Assembly (NCBI RefSeq): GCF_040717535.1 | Contig: NZ_JBFEFI010000001.1 | Coordinates: 434,001 to 498,000 of the forward strand | Origin: Thalassoglobus sp. JC818 | Lineage (GTDB): Bacteria; Planctomycetota; Planctomycetia; Planctomycetales; Planctomycetaceae | Length of the DNA: 64,000 nt | Reading direction: 5' to 3' | Shown here: positions 17,038 to 25,883 of the stretch, in pieces | Numbering within the stretch: the stretch's first letter is position 1 | How the letters are laid out: every line of letters starts with the position of its first letter | Made by a program: the position numbers and the translations under genes | The notes under the pieces: model-generated | Told to the model about the DNA's origin: nothing | The model's input: the letters and a program-made list of their open reading frames with translations, nothing else | The model's database searches: none

Positions 17038-17490
17038 ATGCATCAAGATCAGTTTGCAGCCCAATTGGCCGCTCGCCTCGAGCTTTCATTGCTGAAATTC
17101 AACGATGACTCTATCTGCAGACTCATCTTCGATGGAGAATTCGTCGTCGATGTCGAATGGGTCGACACATCTCAAATGCTGCACATGTACTCTGTCGTTC
17201 ACTCCCGGGCGTCCGAGTTGGAACCCAAATATGTTCAGCTGTTGAAAGCCAACCTCTTTGGCCGGGAAACGAATGGATCCGCATTTTCGATTGACATCAA
17301 TCGTGACGAAGTGTTGTTGATTCAATCGTTCCGTACGACGAACCTCGATATGGATGTGTTCATCAAGAGCCTTGAGCTGTTTGTCGATACGGTTTCTCAC
17401 TGGAAGCATCTGCTGGGAAAATCGGAAATCGAAACCGAATACGAACCACAAGAGTCGAAACAGTCCGAGGAAGGGCTCATTCGCGTCTGA
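17038..17490 (+). CDS. CesT-family type III secretion chaperone
   Basis: 150 residues, ATG 17038. N-terminal helix 'DQFAAQLAARLELSLLKF', strands 'ICRLIFDGEFVVDVEWV' and 'MLHMYSVVHSR', central helix 'KYVQLLKANLFGRETNG' leading into the signature 'GSAFSIDINRDEVLLIQSF', and C-terminal helix 'DVFIKSLELFVDTVSHWKHLL'. The match to the CesT/Tir chaperone pattern is strong. It converges on the inverse autotransporter gene. Its client is not obvious: nothing downstream on the same strand is exported by type III, so it may serve an effector elsewhere. Confidence 0.82.
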   Translation: MHQDQFAAQLAARLELSLLKFNDDSICRLIFDGEFVVDVEWVDTSQMLHMYSVVHSRASELEPKYVQLLKANLFGRETNGSAFSIDINRDEVLLIQSFRTTNLDMDVFIKSLELFVDTVSHWKHLLGKSEIETEYEPQESKQSEEGLIRV

Positions 17491-17617
17491 TGAGTTCGAA
17501 CTTAAGACTGAACGTTTCACGAACAACCTCAATCAACCGGTCACGTCTGACGGCCGACCGCTACAGCGACGCAGCTTCTACTGGCGCTCCTCACTCGAGG
17601 AAACGCTGACTTTCGAC

Positions 17618-19768
17618 TCAAAAGCGATCATCAGCCTGGTTACTCCGTCCTGTGTTGGTACCTTCGCCAATGCTCGGCAGGTCGTCATCGAAGTTGTATC
17701 CACGCTCCCGATTCCGCGAAGAATGGTTAAAAGAAAACTCGCTCGTGTTAAACGGTTCAAACTCGATATCAAATCCGTCGCCTGAATTCCGTCGAGATGC
17801 GTTGTTCGAGATCAGCCCGGCATCAACGTCGCGAAAGTAGTATCCGTCATCGCCATTTCTCAGCGAGCGATTGTTTCTGACGACACCTTCGTCGAGCCCA
17901 AGGATCACAAACCCGTCAATCTCATTTTCGAACGCTTTGTTGTTTGCCAGTGTGCCTCCATCAAGTGATTCGATGAAGAACCCGGCGAGGTTCTCGCCAG
18001 CCGAATTTCCGAAGAGTTCTCCTCCATCGAAATCGATGATCTCGAATCCGAATTCGTCATTTCCGATGGCGAGATTCTCGGATGCAATTCCACCGTACAT
18101 TTCATCGAAGTCGAATCCATCGTCGAGATTGCCTCGAGCAATGTTTTGCGTCATGACTCCATCATAGAATTCATCGACGTCGAATCCGTCATCGTCGTTT
18201 TCGCTAGCGACGTTGCGTACGATTAAGCCACCTTCGAGAGTGTCAATCGCAATTCCATTCGATCCATTCTGGTGAGCTTGATTGTTGAAAACCGTTCCTG
18301 CAGACACCACTTGAAACGACAATCCATCCTCGCCATTTCGATGAAGAGTATTATTGGAGATATTTCCACCGTGAAATCGCTGAACGGCAATTCCAAATTC
18401 ATCATTTTCAGAGACATCATTGCCAACAACGTCTGCGACAACATCGCCGAGCAACAGAATCCCAGCTTCATTTGATCTCAAGATGTTATCCTGAATCAGA
18501 ACATCTTGCGGAGATTCCCCGTAGATGGCGAAAGGTCCGCCAACCAGATTCAGACCAATGATTGCAGATCGATCTGCGACGTAGAAAATGGCTTCCTCTC
18601 CGAATCCAGAATACCGAACCGTCGGCCGCTCACCCGGTGCATAAAAAACTGCTCTTGCTCCGGTTTCGCAACCATACACCTGCAAACGTGCCTGTCCTCC
18701 CATGACAACCTGTCCATCATTGAGGACGGTTTCAGTCGTCGTCTCGAATTCTCCGAGTGAGCCATCAAGGATAACAACACTGTCCTCTCCAGCCTCCTCA
18801 ATACGATTCGTGATGTCATCGTCGGCGGTTAACACGATCACCGAATCGACTAATCGATCTGTTCTTGAAAACTTGGCTGGCTCCGGGGCACCATAGCTTC
18901 CACGATTTGTGACGATCTCCACATTTCTGACAATTGGATCGAGCATCCTCCGACTTAAGCCAGACGTTCGTTCACGACAATCGTCCTTTCGAAGATCGAG
19001 CGAGATGCGAAGATTGACCGACGCTGTTCCGACTGATCCACGCACGTCGTCGTAATCGTACTGGCCACCAAACACGAATCGTGAACCGAAGCCGAGACAT
19101 GGGAGATCGTAAACTCTTAACTCGGTCCGTAAACGTGGACCAGTCATGTTATCGAAGCCGAATGTATCGTTCTCGAAGTGAAACATTCCTGCTGCGGCCC
19201 ACAGTTCAACGTCGCCGACCGGAACTGTTGGGGCACCTCCAGTCCACAAGAGTCTCCGCTCTGCCTCAACATTCATTCCCCAATAGGCCGCTTCAAGTCC
19301 AGCTCGGACAAACAAATCTTCATCAGCGAGAAATGTCGTACTTTCTCCGGCAGCAGAACGAGAACCAGTTTGAGGAAGGTATCCGTTAGCTCTGACCCCC
19401 CAGTCAACCGACAGTAGCTCGGCACCAATTCCCGCCTGGTGAAAAGTGTTACTCTCCGAAGTGTTCAAGACATCATAGAAGGTATTGAAGCCGAGAATGC
19501 GTTGACTCGACACCATCGTTCGGCACGCCAGGCCAAAGCTGCCGCCTTGAAATGAATTTTCAGCGACCAGGCCGCGAAGGTCAGTGAAGAGAAGAGTTTG
19601 ATCGTCCTGCCAAAGAGGAACAACAGGCCCACCACGGCCAGTCAAACGTTCGGACGACCATCGTGTTTCACCTTCCACATACGGATTCCAGCGATCACTC
19701 GCGGTGGTGCTGCTTGCCACGGAAGCGCAAGCCAACAGGGTGATCACAAGCTTCTGGAATCCATTCAT
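17618..19768 (-). CDS. Inverse autotransporter (intimin/invasin-type barrel) with beta-helix passenger
   Basis: 716 residues. ATG 19768 has a perfect AGGAGG ribosome binding site and gives a signal peptide ('FQKLVITLLACASVASSTTAS'). Residues about 30-290 form an intimin/invasin-type outer-membrane barrel: 'LLFTDLRGLVAE', 'ILGFNTFYDVLNTS', 'FHQAGIGAELLSVDWGVRANGYLP' follow the family pattern. The C-terminal passenger (about 420-716) is a right-handed beta-helix made of about 22-24-residue rungs with recurring 'N.A..N..DGF' and Asp/Glu-rich loops, likely cation-binding. In known family members the barrel anchors an exposed C-terminal adhesin. The adjacent T3SS genes make a host-contact adhesin plausible (inference). 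Confidence 0.85.
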   Translation of the reverse strand: MNGFQKLVITLLACASVASSTTASDRWNPYVEGETRWSSERLTGRGGPVVPLWQDDQTLLFTDLRGLVAENSFQGGSFGLACRTMVSSQRILGFNTFYDVLNTSESNTFHQAGIGAELLSVDWGVRANGYLPQTGSRSAAGESTTFLADEDLFVRAGLEAAYWGMNVEAERRLLWTGGAPTVPVGDVELWAAAGMFHFENDTFGFDNMTGPRLRTELRVYDLPCLGFGSRFVFGGQYDYDDVRGSVGTASVNLRISLDLRKDDCRERTSGLSRRMLDPIVRNVEIVTNRGSYGAPEPAKFSRTDRLVDSVIVLTADDDITNRIEEAGEDSVVILDGSLGEFETTTETVLNDGQVVMGGQARLQVYGCETGARAVFYAPGERPTVRYSGFGEEAIFYVADRSAIIGLNLVGGPFAIYGESPQDVLIQDNILRSNEAGILLLGDVVADVVGNDVSENDEFGIAVQRFHGGNISNNTLHRNGEDGLSFQVVSAGTVFNNQAHQNGSNGIAIDTLEGGLIVRNVASENDDDGFDVDEFYDGVMTQNIARGNLDDGFDFDEMYGGIASENLAIGNDEFGFEIIDFDGGELFGNSAGENLAGFFIESLDGGTLANNKAFENEIDGFVILGLDEGVVRNNRSLRNGDDGYYFRDVDAGLISNNASRRNSGDGFDIEFEPFNTSEFSFNHSSRNRERGYNFDDDLPSIGEGTNTGRSNQADDRF

Positions 19769-20097
19769 CGTCGTCCTCCTGACCTTTAGCGAAGTCGCTC
19801 TTGCGAGCCGACCTCGACGTTTTCCTGGAAGACATTCTCCTCGCCAGCGGCGCTCCAAGTCCTGAAACGCGGTGTCTCCCGTGTCTAAGAACGCAGTTTG
19901 AAGTCAAAAGCGACACTCGCGCAGCCAATCTTTTGAAACCTCGCAACCGAGTATCCGGTTGTAACAATTATTCCGAATTCTCAGGCAGAGCTGAGTGTCG
20001 AACAGCCGTCCCAACGCTAAAGCTCTGATGATGCGCAGTTCGAATTCCAAGAACACGACGCGGGCACGCGATCGGCTCTCTGTAGAATTTCTGACAG
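19769..20097. other. Intergenic region upstream of inverse autotransporter
   Basis: About 330 bp between two minus-strand genes. It should carry the promoter of the adhesin gene and the 3' end of the decaheme cytochrome mRNA. No RNA gene, repeat or strong terminator hairpin was recognised. Confidence 0.35.
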
Positions 20098-22059
20098 TCA
20101 CTTGGCTGCTCGAAAGACATTGGCGTTCAGAAGTCTTCGCAGATCGCGTACATGATAATTATGACATTTCCCACACTGCTGAGACCGGGAGGCGGTGTTG
20201 TGACATGTGATACACGTTGCCTTCGAGATCGCCTTCAATCCGCTGGAGCATCCAAGCTGCACCTGTTCACAATCGTTCCAGATCGAAGCAAAATCCTGTT
20301 TCTGCTGTCCAAGCATTAGCGTGTCTTGGCTATCCAGCACGTGACAATTCAGACAGGATGTCTCGTTGGACGTGATAAGGTGCGGAGCGTGCGCGAACTT
20401 TGTCAGTCCGAGTTTTGTGGATGATCCATTCGAGCCCCAGTCAATCGCTAATTGGCCACTTTGATCTCGTGCTACGACATGGCACGAAAGGCATCGCCCG
20501 GATGAAACTGGTCCGATGAGCGGCTCATTTCCTGAAGCTGTTGGATTCGCCAGAAGCGTCGTCAATTCCAAAATAGGATCGTCGGCAGATAGCGGCGTGT
20601 TTTGATTTGATCGCCTAATAAGAAGCTCCAGCCAATTCTTAACCAGCGGATCGGCATGTCCAATCGGTCGGTAGCGGACCGATTGATCATCGTGCTCGAG
20701 ATACCATCCACCGCCGAATTCCGAAACCGGTGGGGATTGGTATTTCACCGAGTTCGCATTGCTCGCCTGGATCTGATCACTATCTTGGTCTGCTGAAGAC
20801 ATCCAGACATGCTTAGCTTCAATCAAACTAGGGACGATCGACGGCTCAAAACTCCCAAAGGCTGCAAACCTTTCACCAAGCTGGTCATCAATTGCTCGTT
20901 GACCATTCCTCGAAACATCGTCGAGAAACTCTCGCACCCCGTAAACGCGCGCAACCTCACCGTCTGGCGAATCCACATTCTCAAGCCGGCGGTCCGATGC
21001 GAAAAGCATTCTCATGAATGCTGGAAATTCAGTGAAACTCGCTTCTGAAATTGACTGGTTGCCAGCTTGATCCGCAATTGTGAAGAACGGGATTCCAGGA
21101 AAGTCTCGATCCGCAATGTTGCGTCCATGACAATCTTTGCACATGGCCTCAAAACCGAGAGTTTGCATCGCCTCGCCGCTTCCATCTGGAACATGGCAGT
21201 CGGAACAGGACGTCGGCGAAATTGCCCCTGGCATTAGACGGTTGGAATCATCAAGGAAGTATCTATCAATGTGGTTCGCATGATTGAAATTCAACCGGCT
21301 GCTTGCATTCAATCCATAGTCAAAGAATTCAGGATGTCCCTTCTCGAAGCTGTGAAACTGCAGCGAATGGCATGTTTGACATCGCGAGTCCGAAAGTTGC
21401 ATCAAGTCATGTGAACTCCCGTGATGTTCGCTGTGACAACTACTGCAGGACAACTCACTGCTGTTCGATTTATCGAGCGAATTTGAAGCGAAAAGTGTAA
21501 TCCACGGAACATCCTGACGTTGATCACTCACATCCCGTGCAAGTTTTTCTCGCTCAGAGACGCTTAACCCATGTGCGAGAAGAGCACTCTCTCCGAGTTC
21601 TTGATGACACTTGAGACAACGCATGGAATCGAATTTGGAGAGATTTTTAACGGTGACAAAAGCTGTCCAGTCCCCATCGGCTGCGACATGACAATTCGAG
21701 CACTTCAGCCCTGCGGAATGATGAGCTTCGCTAAGAGCCCCGGGCGAGATGGCGTCACTTGACTCCCCACTCCAGAGAAAGAGGCATCCAGCAAGACAAA
21801 GTGCGACAAACGAAATCGTGATCAGCTTCCTGGTGTATCTCAGGCTGCGTCTCGGTTTGCATGCTTCAAAATTCGATGTGCAGTTCCCATTTGAGTCCCG
21901 TTTTTCTCTTGAAGACGTAGCTAAACCACCGCATCGTCCAGTCTGACTCGGACCAACTTCGCATGGTTTTCCTTCACAGAGCCTTCCACAGACCCAATCA
22001 TGCGAAGGATGTTCATAATTGCTGAACTTCCAGCCAAATTTTTGAAGCGGTTTGGACAT
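20098..22059 (-). CDS. Decaheme c-type cytochrome, membrane anchored
   Basis: 653 residues from ATG 22059 (an in-frame TTG at 22122 would overlap the previous gene). Ten CXXCH motifs are visible (CSNCH, CLKCH, CSSCH, CQTCH, CSDCH, CKDCH, CLSCH, CLNCH, CITCH, CGKCH). A membrane anchor 'KLITISFVALCLAGCLFLW' lies after about 75 residues, before the first heme site, so the heme part should be periplasmic. The region before the anchor is unusually Cys-rich (e.g. 'CGRLCEGKPCEVG'). It follows the b-type subunit and the cNMP/ferredoxin gene on the same strand and would accept electrons from them (inference). No substrate-reductase family is recognised. Confidence 0.8.
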   Translation of the reverse strand: MSKPLQKFGWKFSNYEHPSHDWVCGRLCEGKPCEVGPSQTGRCGGLATSSREKRDSNGNCTSNFEACKPRRSLRYTRKLITISFVALCLAGCLFLWSGESSDAISPGALSEAHHSAGLKCSNCHVAADGDWTAFVTVKNLSKFDSMRCLKCHQELGESALLAHGLSVSEREKLARDVSDQRQDVPWITLFASNSLDKSNSSELSCSSCHSEHHGSSHDLMQLSDSRCQTCHSLQFHSFEKGHPEFFDYGLNASSRLNFNHANHIDRYFLDDSNRLMPGAISPTSCSDCHVPDGSGEAMQTLGFEAMCKDCHGRNIADRDFPGIPFFTIADQAGNQSISEASFTEFPAFMRMLFASDRRLENVDSPDGEVARVYGVREFLDDVSRNGQRAIDDQLGERFAAFGSFEPSIVPSLIEAKHVWMSSADQDSDQIQASNANSVKYQSPPVSEFGGGWYLEHDDQSVRYRPIGHADPLVKNWLELLIRRSNQNTPLSADDPILELTTLLANPTASGNEPLIGPVSSGRCLSCHVVARDQSGQLAIDWGSNGSSTKLGLTKFAHAPHLITSNETSCLNCHVLDSQDTLMLGQQKQDFASIWNDCEQVQLGCSSGLKAISKATCITCHNTASRSQQCGKCHNYHVRDLRRLLNANVFRAAK

Positions 22060-22102
22060 CAATGGATTACGATGAGCGTCGAAAAAAAATGAAGAGCGTT
22101 TG

Positions 22103-22930
22103 CTATGTAAAGGCCAGAACAAGCAGCGCGTGAAAGACTGCCAGAACCACTAATCCCCAGGCCAAGGGAATATGGATGAACAACCAGAGCTTGAGTGCCC
22201 CTTGCAAGGTGTAATGATTGTCAAGCTCGTTCTTGACGCGGATGAGTTCCAGAATTCGATTGAGGCGAGGCGACTCTTCTTCAGAAAGGTACGAACGATA
22301 CTCGCCGACGCGGTTGCACAATAAAGCAACAGGACGTTGGGAATCGACAAGATGCCACAGCAGATTTCGTGGCTTCTCGAAGAAGTTCTGCAACAAATCA
22401 GTGTACAAATCGAGGAAAGCAGACTCTTGAGAATGAGTGCTATCTTCGCGAACAATATCTATGACTTCTTGATTAAGCCGATGCCGATAGCCTGCGATCC
22501 TTTCGAAAATGACCTCCTCTCGTCGGTTAGCCAGTCGTTTAGGAAACCAACGCGTCATCAGCAGCCCGATCACTCCGCTGGAAAAGGTCGCAACGTAAAG
22601 CGAAGCAAGAGTTGTTTCCACAACCCCATCAGGAATGCGAAAACGAGTGTGAATTCCGAACACAAACGCAGTGCACAGGCCGAGGTAAATGTGAACTTGC
22701 AGCCAACCGGATGATGTCCCGATGTAGCGACTGGAAACTCGCAAAAACAAGTTGCTCTTACGGAGTCCGTAAGCAGCGAGGACGACGATCATCGCAAAGA
22801 GCACCCAACCTGATAGAAACGCGGTGTGCACATGCGCAGCGACGGCAACTTCGTCGACGATGAACACTCCAATGATGACGACGAAGCAAATGAGTAACGA
22901 GCAAATTCTTCGAGAAGCGAGGGGCATCAT
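22103..22930 (-). CDS. b-type cytochrome membrane subunit
   Basis: 275 residues, ATG 22930 overlapping the upstream stop by 4 bp. Four transmembrane helices: 'ICSLLICFVVIIGVFIVDEV', 'FLSGWVLFAMIVVLAAYGL', a third around 'VHIYLGLCTAFVFGIHTRF' with neighbouring 'ATFSSGVIGLLMTRW', and C-terminal 'LFIHIPLAWGLVVLAVFHALLVLAF'. Histidine pairs inside helices ('VHIYLG...GIHTRF' and 'FIHIPL...FHALL') are suitable for bis-His heme b. A charged 100-residue cytoplasmic or periplasmic loop lies between helices 4 and 5. In context it likely transfers electrons between the soluble Fe-S protein and periplasmic hemes, or to quinone. Confidence 0.7.
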   Translation of the reverse strand: MMPLASRRICSLLICFVVIIGVFIVDEVAVAAHVHTAFLSGWVLFAMIVVLAAYGLRKSNLFLRVSSRYIGTSSGWLQVHIYLGLCTAFVFGIHTRFRIPDGVVETTLASLYVATFSSGVIGLLMTRWFPKRLANRREEVIFERIAGYRHRLNQEVIDIVREDSTHSQESAFLDLYTDLLQNFFEKPRNLLWHLVDSQRPVALLCNRVGEYRSYLSEEESPRLNRILELIRVKNELDNHYTLQGALKLWLFIHIPLAWGLVVLAVFHALLVLAFT

Positions 22931-24648
22931 TGCTTGAACCTCTTCTCCAGCTGTCGAAAGTCACTCATTTCGACGCGGTAGAGGGCATCGTGGGAACAGG
23001 CAGCTTGACATGCTGGGCCCCCCGATTGGTCGGCGCAAAGATCGCACTTCGTCGCTTGTTTGAGTGGAGATGACGATTTTTGGTCGACAATGACTCGACC
23101 ACTTTGATCTGTCAGCGGAACCATTCGAATCGCATCGAACGGACAGTTATTGGCACATTGAGCACAGCCGATGCACGTCTCTTCATTGATAACGATGTGA
23201 CCATTTTCAAGATGTCGATGAATCGCCCCTGTTGGACATTCCACCATGCAAACCGGGTCAAGGCAGTGCAGGCAAGCGTTGGCCATCATGTAGTTTTGGT
23301 AGATCGGTCCATGCCGAACAAATCGAGGGACATCGTCATGCGTCGCGGCACAAGCTCGAACACAGTCATCACAACGGACACAACGGTCAAGGTCAATGAC
23401 CATTGTTGCCGTCCCTTGTACGTAATGATTTTTGACAAAGAAGTTAATCAAATTCTCTGGAACGCCATTCGACTTCGAGCACTTATCTAGTTTTCCGCTA
23501 CTGGTAGTGCATTTTAGATTCTTTTCCGATGGACGTTGCGAAACAATCCTTTCAACTGCATTGGTCGGAATGAGAACTGCACTCAGGAAGCTAATTGCCC
23601 GCAATGACGACCGGTATGGGACTGCAAGCTCCCGACCAGCTCCCTCAACAATTTCTTCGAGCCCGAAAGATTGCCCAGCAGTCAGATATCCAATCGTGCG
23701 ATGTCCGTGATAGTGCCTCACAGTCATACGTGCGAGCCCGCTGCGGACGATCAATGCCTGATTTGGATAGTGTCCCTCTTCGAAGATCAGAGCTTCGGTC
23801 TCGAAATTGTTTTCGTAGCCCTCGCGAGCCAGTTCCTTGAAAGGCTTTGGTGAGTCGTATTCGCCGTAGGTGCGAAACTCGACCTGAGTTGCAAGCGCTT
23901 CAAGCTCGTTCTCATCGAGATCATGAAACATCGGATTATTTCTTAGGAACTCGTTTAAACCGTGTTCGCGGAAAGCATCTTCAATTTGTGTTTTGACGGC
24001 GGCATTCTTATCAAACCGCATTAAATCCCGAAGTCCCTGCCAGCGAATCTCAAGTAGTTTAGCAGGCTCTTCTGCAAAGACTGTCGTCGTTCTAGGAGTT
24101 CGACCGAGCGCAGAGAGCTCACCAAACCACTGGCCCGGAGACAGAATCGACGTTCTATATTCATCAAGAACCGTTGGCAGATCTTGGATGAAAGTACGAG
24201 TTTGACTCCCATGTTGCCGCGAAGAGATTTGTACCTCCGGCGATGGAGAGTCACCATACTCTGGCTTGTTCCATAAGCGAGCGATGGATGAAAGAAACGT
24301 TTTATGGACCGGTTGCTTTCGACCGAGTGTCTCAGGAGGCAGAGATCGCCCGGGACGTTCAATCTCTGCTCGAAGTTGACCGCTTAAAACAAAAAAAGCT
24401 GAGTTACCCCAATCTCCGCTTCGAACAACCAGATCGCCCGGTTCGTATCTTTGGATTCGAGTATCGTTGCTCAGAATGTCGCGTAGAGACAGAGATTTTC
24501 GAAATCCAGCTTCGTCCATATTACAGAACGGCTCAAACTGAAGAATTCTCAGAATGCATGAGGGATCGATTCCGCCTGCGCCGGATAGTTCATTGCAAAA
24601 CGGGTGATCCCAACGCTTAGGCCTCGAGGAAGCATGAACCTGCGGCAT
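22927..24648 (-). CDS. Two cyclic-nucleotide-binding domains fused to four-cluster ferredoxin
   Basis: 573 residues, ATG 24648 (alternative ATG 24519). Residues about 60-220 and 235-390 are Crp-type cyclic-nucleotide-binding (cNMP) beta-rolls: 'YEPGDLVVRSGDWGNSAFFVLSGQL', 'PGQWFGELSALGRTPRTTTVFA'; and 'IFEEGHYPNQALIVRSGLARM', 'LTAGQSFGLEEIV' patterns. No helix-turn-helix follows. Residues about 425-560 hold 16 Cys in four groups ('CVRCDDCVRAC', 'CLHCLDPVCMVEC', 'CIGCAQCANNC', 'CDLC...CQAAC'), as in DmsB/NrfC electron-transfer subunits with four [4Fe-4S] clusters. No signal peptide, so cytoplasmic. The b-type subunit gene overlaps it, suggesting one complex. Ligand control of electron flow is an inference. 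Confidence 0.85.
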   Translation of the reverse strand: MPQVHASSRPKRWDHPFCNELSGAGGIDPSCILRILQFEPFCNMDEAGFRKSLSLRDILSNDTRIQRYEPGDLVVRSGDWGNSAFFVLSGQLRAEIERPGRSLPPETLGRKQPVHKTFLSSIARLWNKPEYGDSPSPEVQISSRQHGSQTRTFIQDLPTVLDEYRTSILSPGQWFGELSALGRTPRTTTVFAEEPAKLLEIRWQGLRDLMRFDKNAAVKTQIEDAFREHGLNEFLRNNPMFHDLDENELEALATQVEFRTYGEYDSPKPFKELAREGYENNFETEALIFEEGHYPNQALIVRSGLARMTVRHYHGHRTIGYLTAGQSFGLEEIVEGAGRELAVPYRSSLRAISFLSAVLIPTNAVERIVSQRPSEKNLKCTTSSGKLDKCSKSNGVPENLINFFVKNHYVQGTATMVIDLDRCVRCDDCVRACAATHDDVPRFVRHGPIYQNYMMANACLHCLDPVCMVECPTGAIHRHLENGHIVINEETCIGCAQCANNCPFDAIRMVPLTDQSGRVIVDQKSSSPLKQATKCDLCADQSGGPACQAACSHDALYRVEMSDFRQLEKRFKQ

Positions 24649-24682
24649 GACGATTAATCCGTTGTACCCAACTTATTGATGA

Positions 24683-25867
24683 CTAGTTGGAAAGACTTTC
24701 AGAGTACTTTGCCGAGTAGTGCGGACGGAGCAAGTTGAGAAGTGTGTCCAAAGTCTGCATTGCGTGTCCGTCGTGTTGCTCCGCGAACGATCGAGTGAGT
24801 TCGGAGACTTGCTCGGATGCAGAGTGATATTGCGATTTGTCGGTCGGACCTGCGATGAACAGCGTTCCCAGCATTGGTGTGACGAGAGCTGATGCTGCCT
24901 GAGTTTCCGGTGTTCCACTCAGTGCATTGATCTGTGCCAGTTTTCCGTTTTGGGCAGCAATGGCTCCCCCAACTTGCGGGATGTAGGCCGTATTCGTTGC
25001 ATTGGATCGCTGCTCGAATGTCGCAGCGAGTTGAGCCATTGCCCCGACCACGAATTTCATTCGATTTCGGGCCGCAGGCGTTGAATGGTGCGTTTCCATC
25101 CAAAGGCTCGGAGCGAGAGCATTTGTTTCCGGATCCAGCAAGAAATTGTGCCGAATCTCACCACTTGACCAAGACGACAGTTCGAATGCGCTCGCAGATT
25201 TGTGCCCAGCCAGAACGAGTATTTCATTGTTGATAAGATGGCAACCAAGACAGTTTTGACCGAGTTCAACGAGCATCTCAGAGCGGATCATTCCGGCACT
25301 CTTAGATTGCTCAATCCGCTGAACTCGATGTTCTTCCGTCTCTTTTTTGCGGTCTGAGCGAAGGTTGGCGAGTGTGCTGAAGGTTTGGCCGTTGAAATAT
25401 TCTCCGTGCGGCTTCAGCCAGTCCTTCGCTCCGCCATGACAAGATTCGCACGAGACACCTGAGACCACCACTGGATTGGAATCGACAATTGATTTGGTCC
25501 CATGACAGTCTGCGCAGACAGACGTTGACATGAGAGTTTGAGGGTCAATTCTAAGTGCATCGACGTACTTTTTTGAATTCCCAGAGTATTTGAGACGATC
25601 AACAGAGCGGAAATGAGTGGTCTTCTGCCACTGCTCAAACTCGGAAGGATGACACTTCGCGCAATTCGCTTCCTCGACGCCGACAACTTGCATCGGATCG
25701 CACAAGATCTCGTCAGCGAAGACATTCAGGTTCGATAGAGCCAATGCGAATGTAAAGAATAAGAAAACGGTCCGAAAGTGGATTATGAGCTTGTGATCAG
25801 GCACTATTTTAATCCCCAAATTAGTTGTACAGCTGGAACGCAATTCACCACACAATCTGCGAGTCAT
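24683..25867 (-). CDS. Tetraheme c-type cytochrome, tandem paralogue A
   Basis: 394 residues from ATG 25867; GTG 25804 would put a signal-like helix ('FRTVFLFFTFALALSNLNVFA') close to the N-terminus. Four CXXCH motifs: CAKCH ('CAKCHPSEFEQW'), CADCH, CESCH and CLGCH, spaced like cytochrome c554-type proteins. The C-terminal half is heme-free and helical with 'NRMKFVVGAMAQL', 'PQVGGAIAAQNGKLAQIN' and 'LLNLLRPHYS'. It shares these blocks with the product of 25884-27044, so the two are tandem duplicates. Likely periplasmic electron carrier in the redox module; the partner is unknown. Confidence 0.8.
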   Translation of the reverse strand: MTRRLCGELRSSCTTNLGIKIVPDHKLIIHFRTVFLFFTFALALSNLNVFADEILCDPMQVVGVEEANCAKCHPSEFEQWQKTTHFRSVDRLKYSGNSKKYVDALRIDPQTLMSTSVCADCHGTKSIVDSNPVVVSGVSCESCHGGAKDWLKPHGEYFNGQTFSTLANLRSDRKKETEEHRVQRIEQSKSAGMIRSEMLVELGQNCLGCHLINNEILVLAGHKSASAFELSSWSSGEIRHNFLLDPETNALAPSLWMETHHSTPAARNRMKFVVGAMAQLAATFEQRSNATNTAYIPQVGGAIAAQNGKLAQINALSGTPETQAASALVTPMLGTLFIAGPTDKSQYHSASEQVSELTRSFAEQHDGHAMQTLDTLLNLLRPHYSAKYSESLSN

Positions 25868-25883
25868 TACAAGAGAACTCAGA

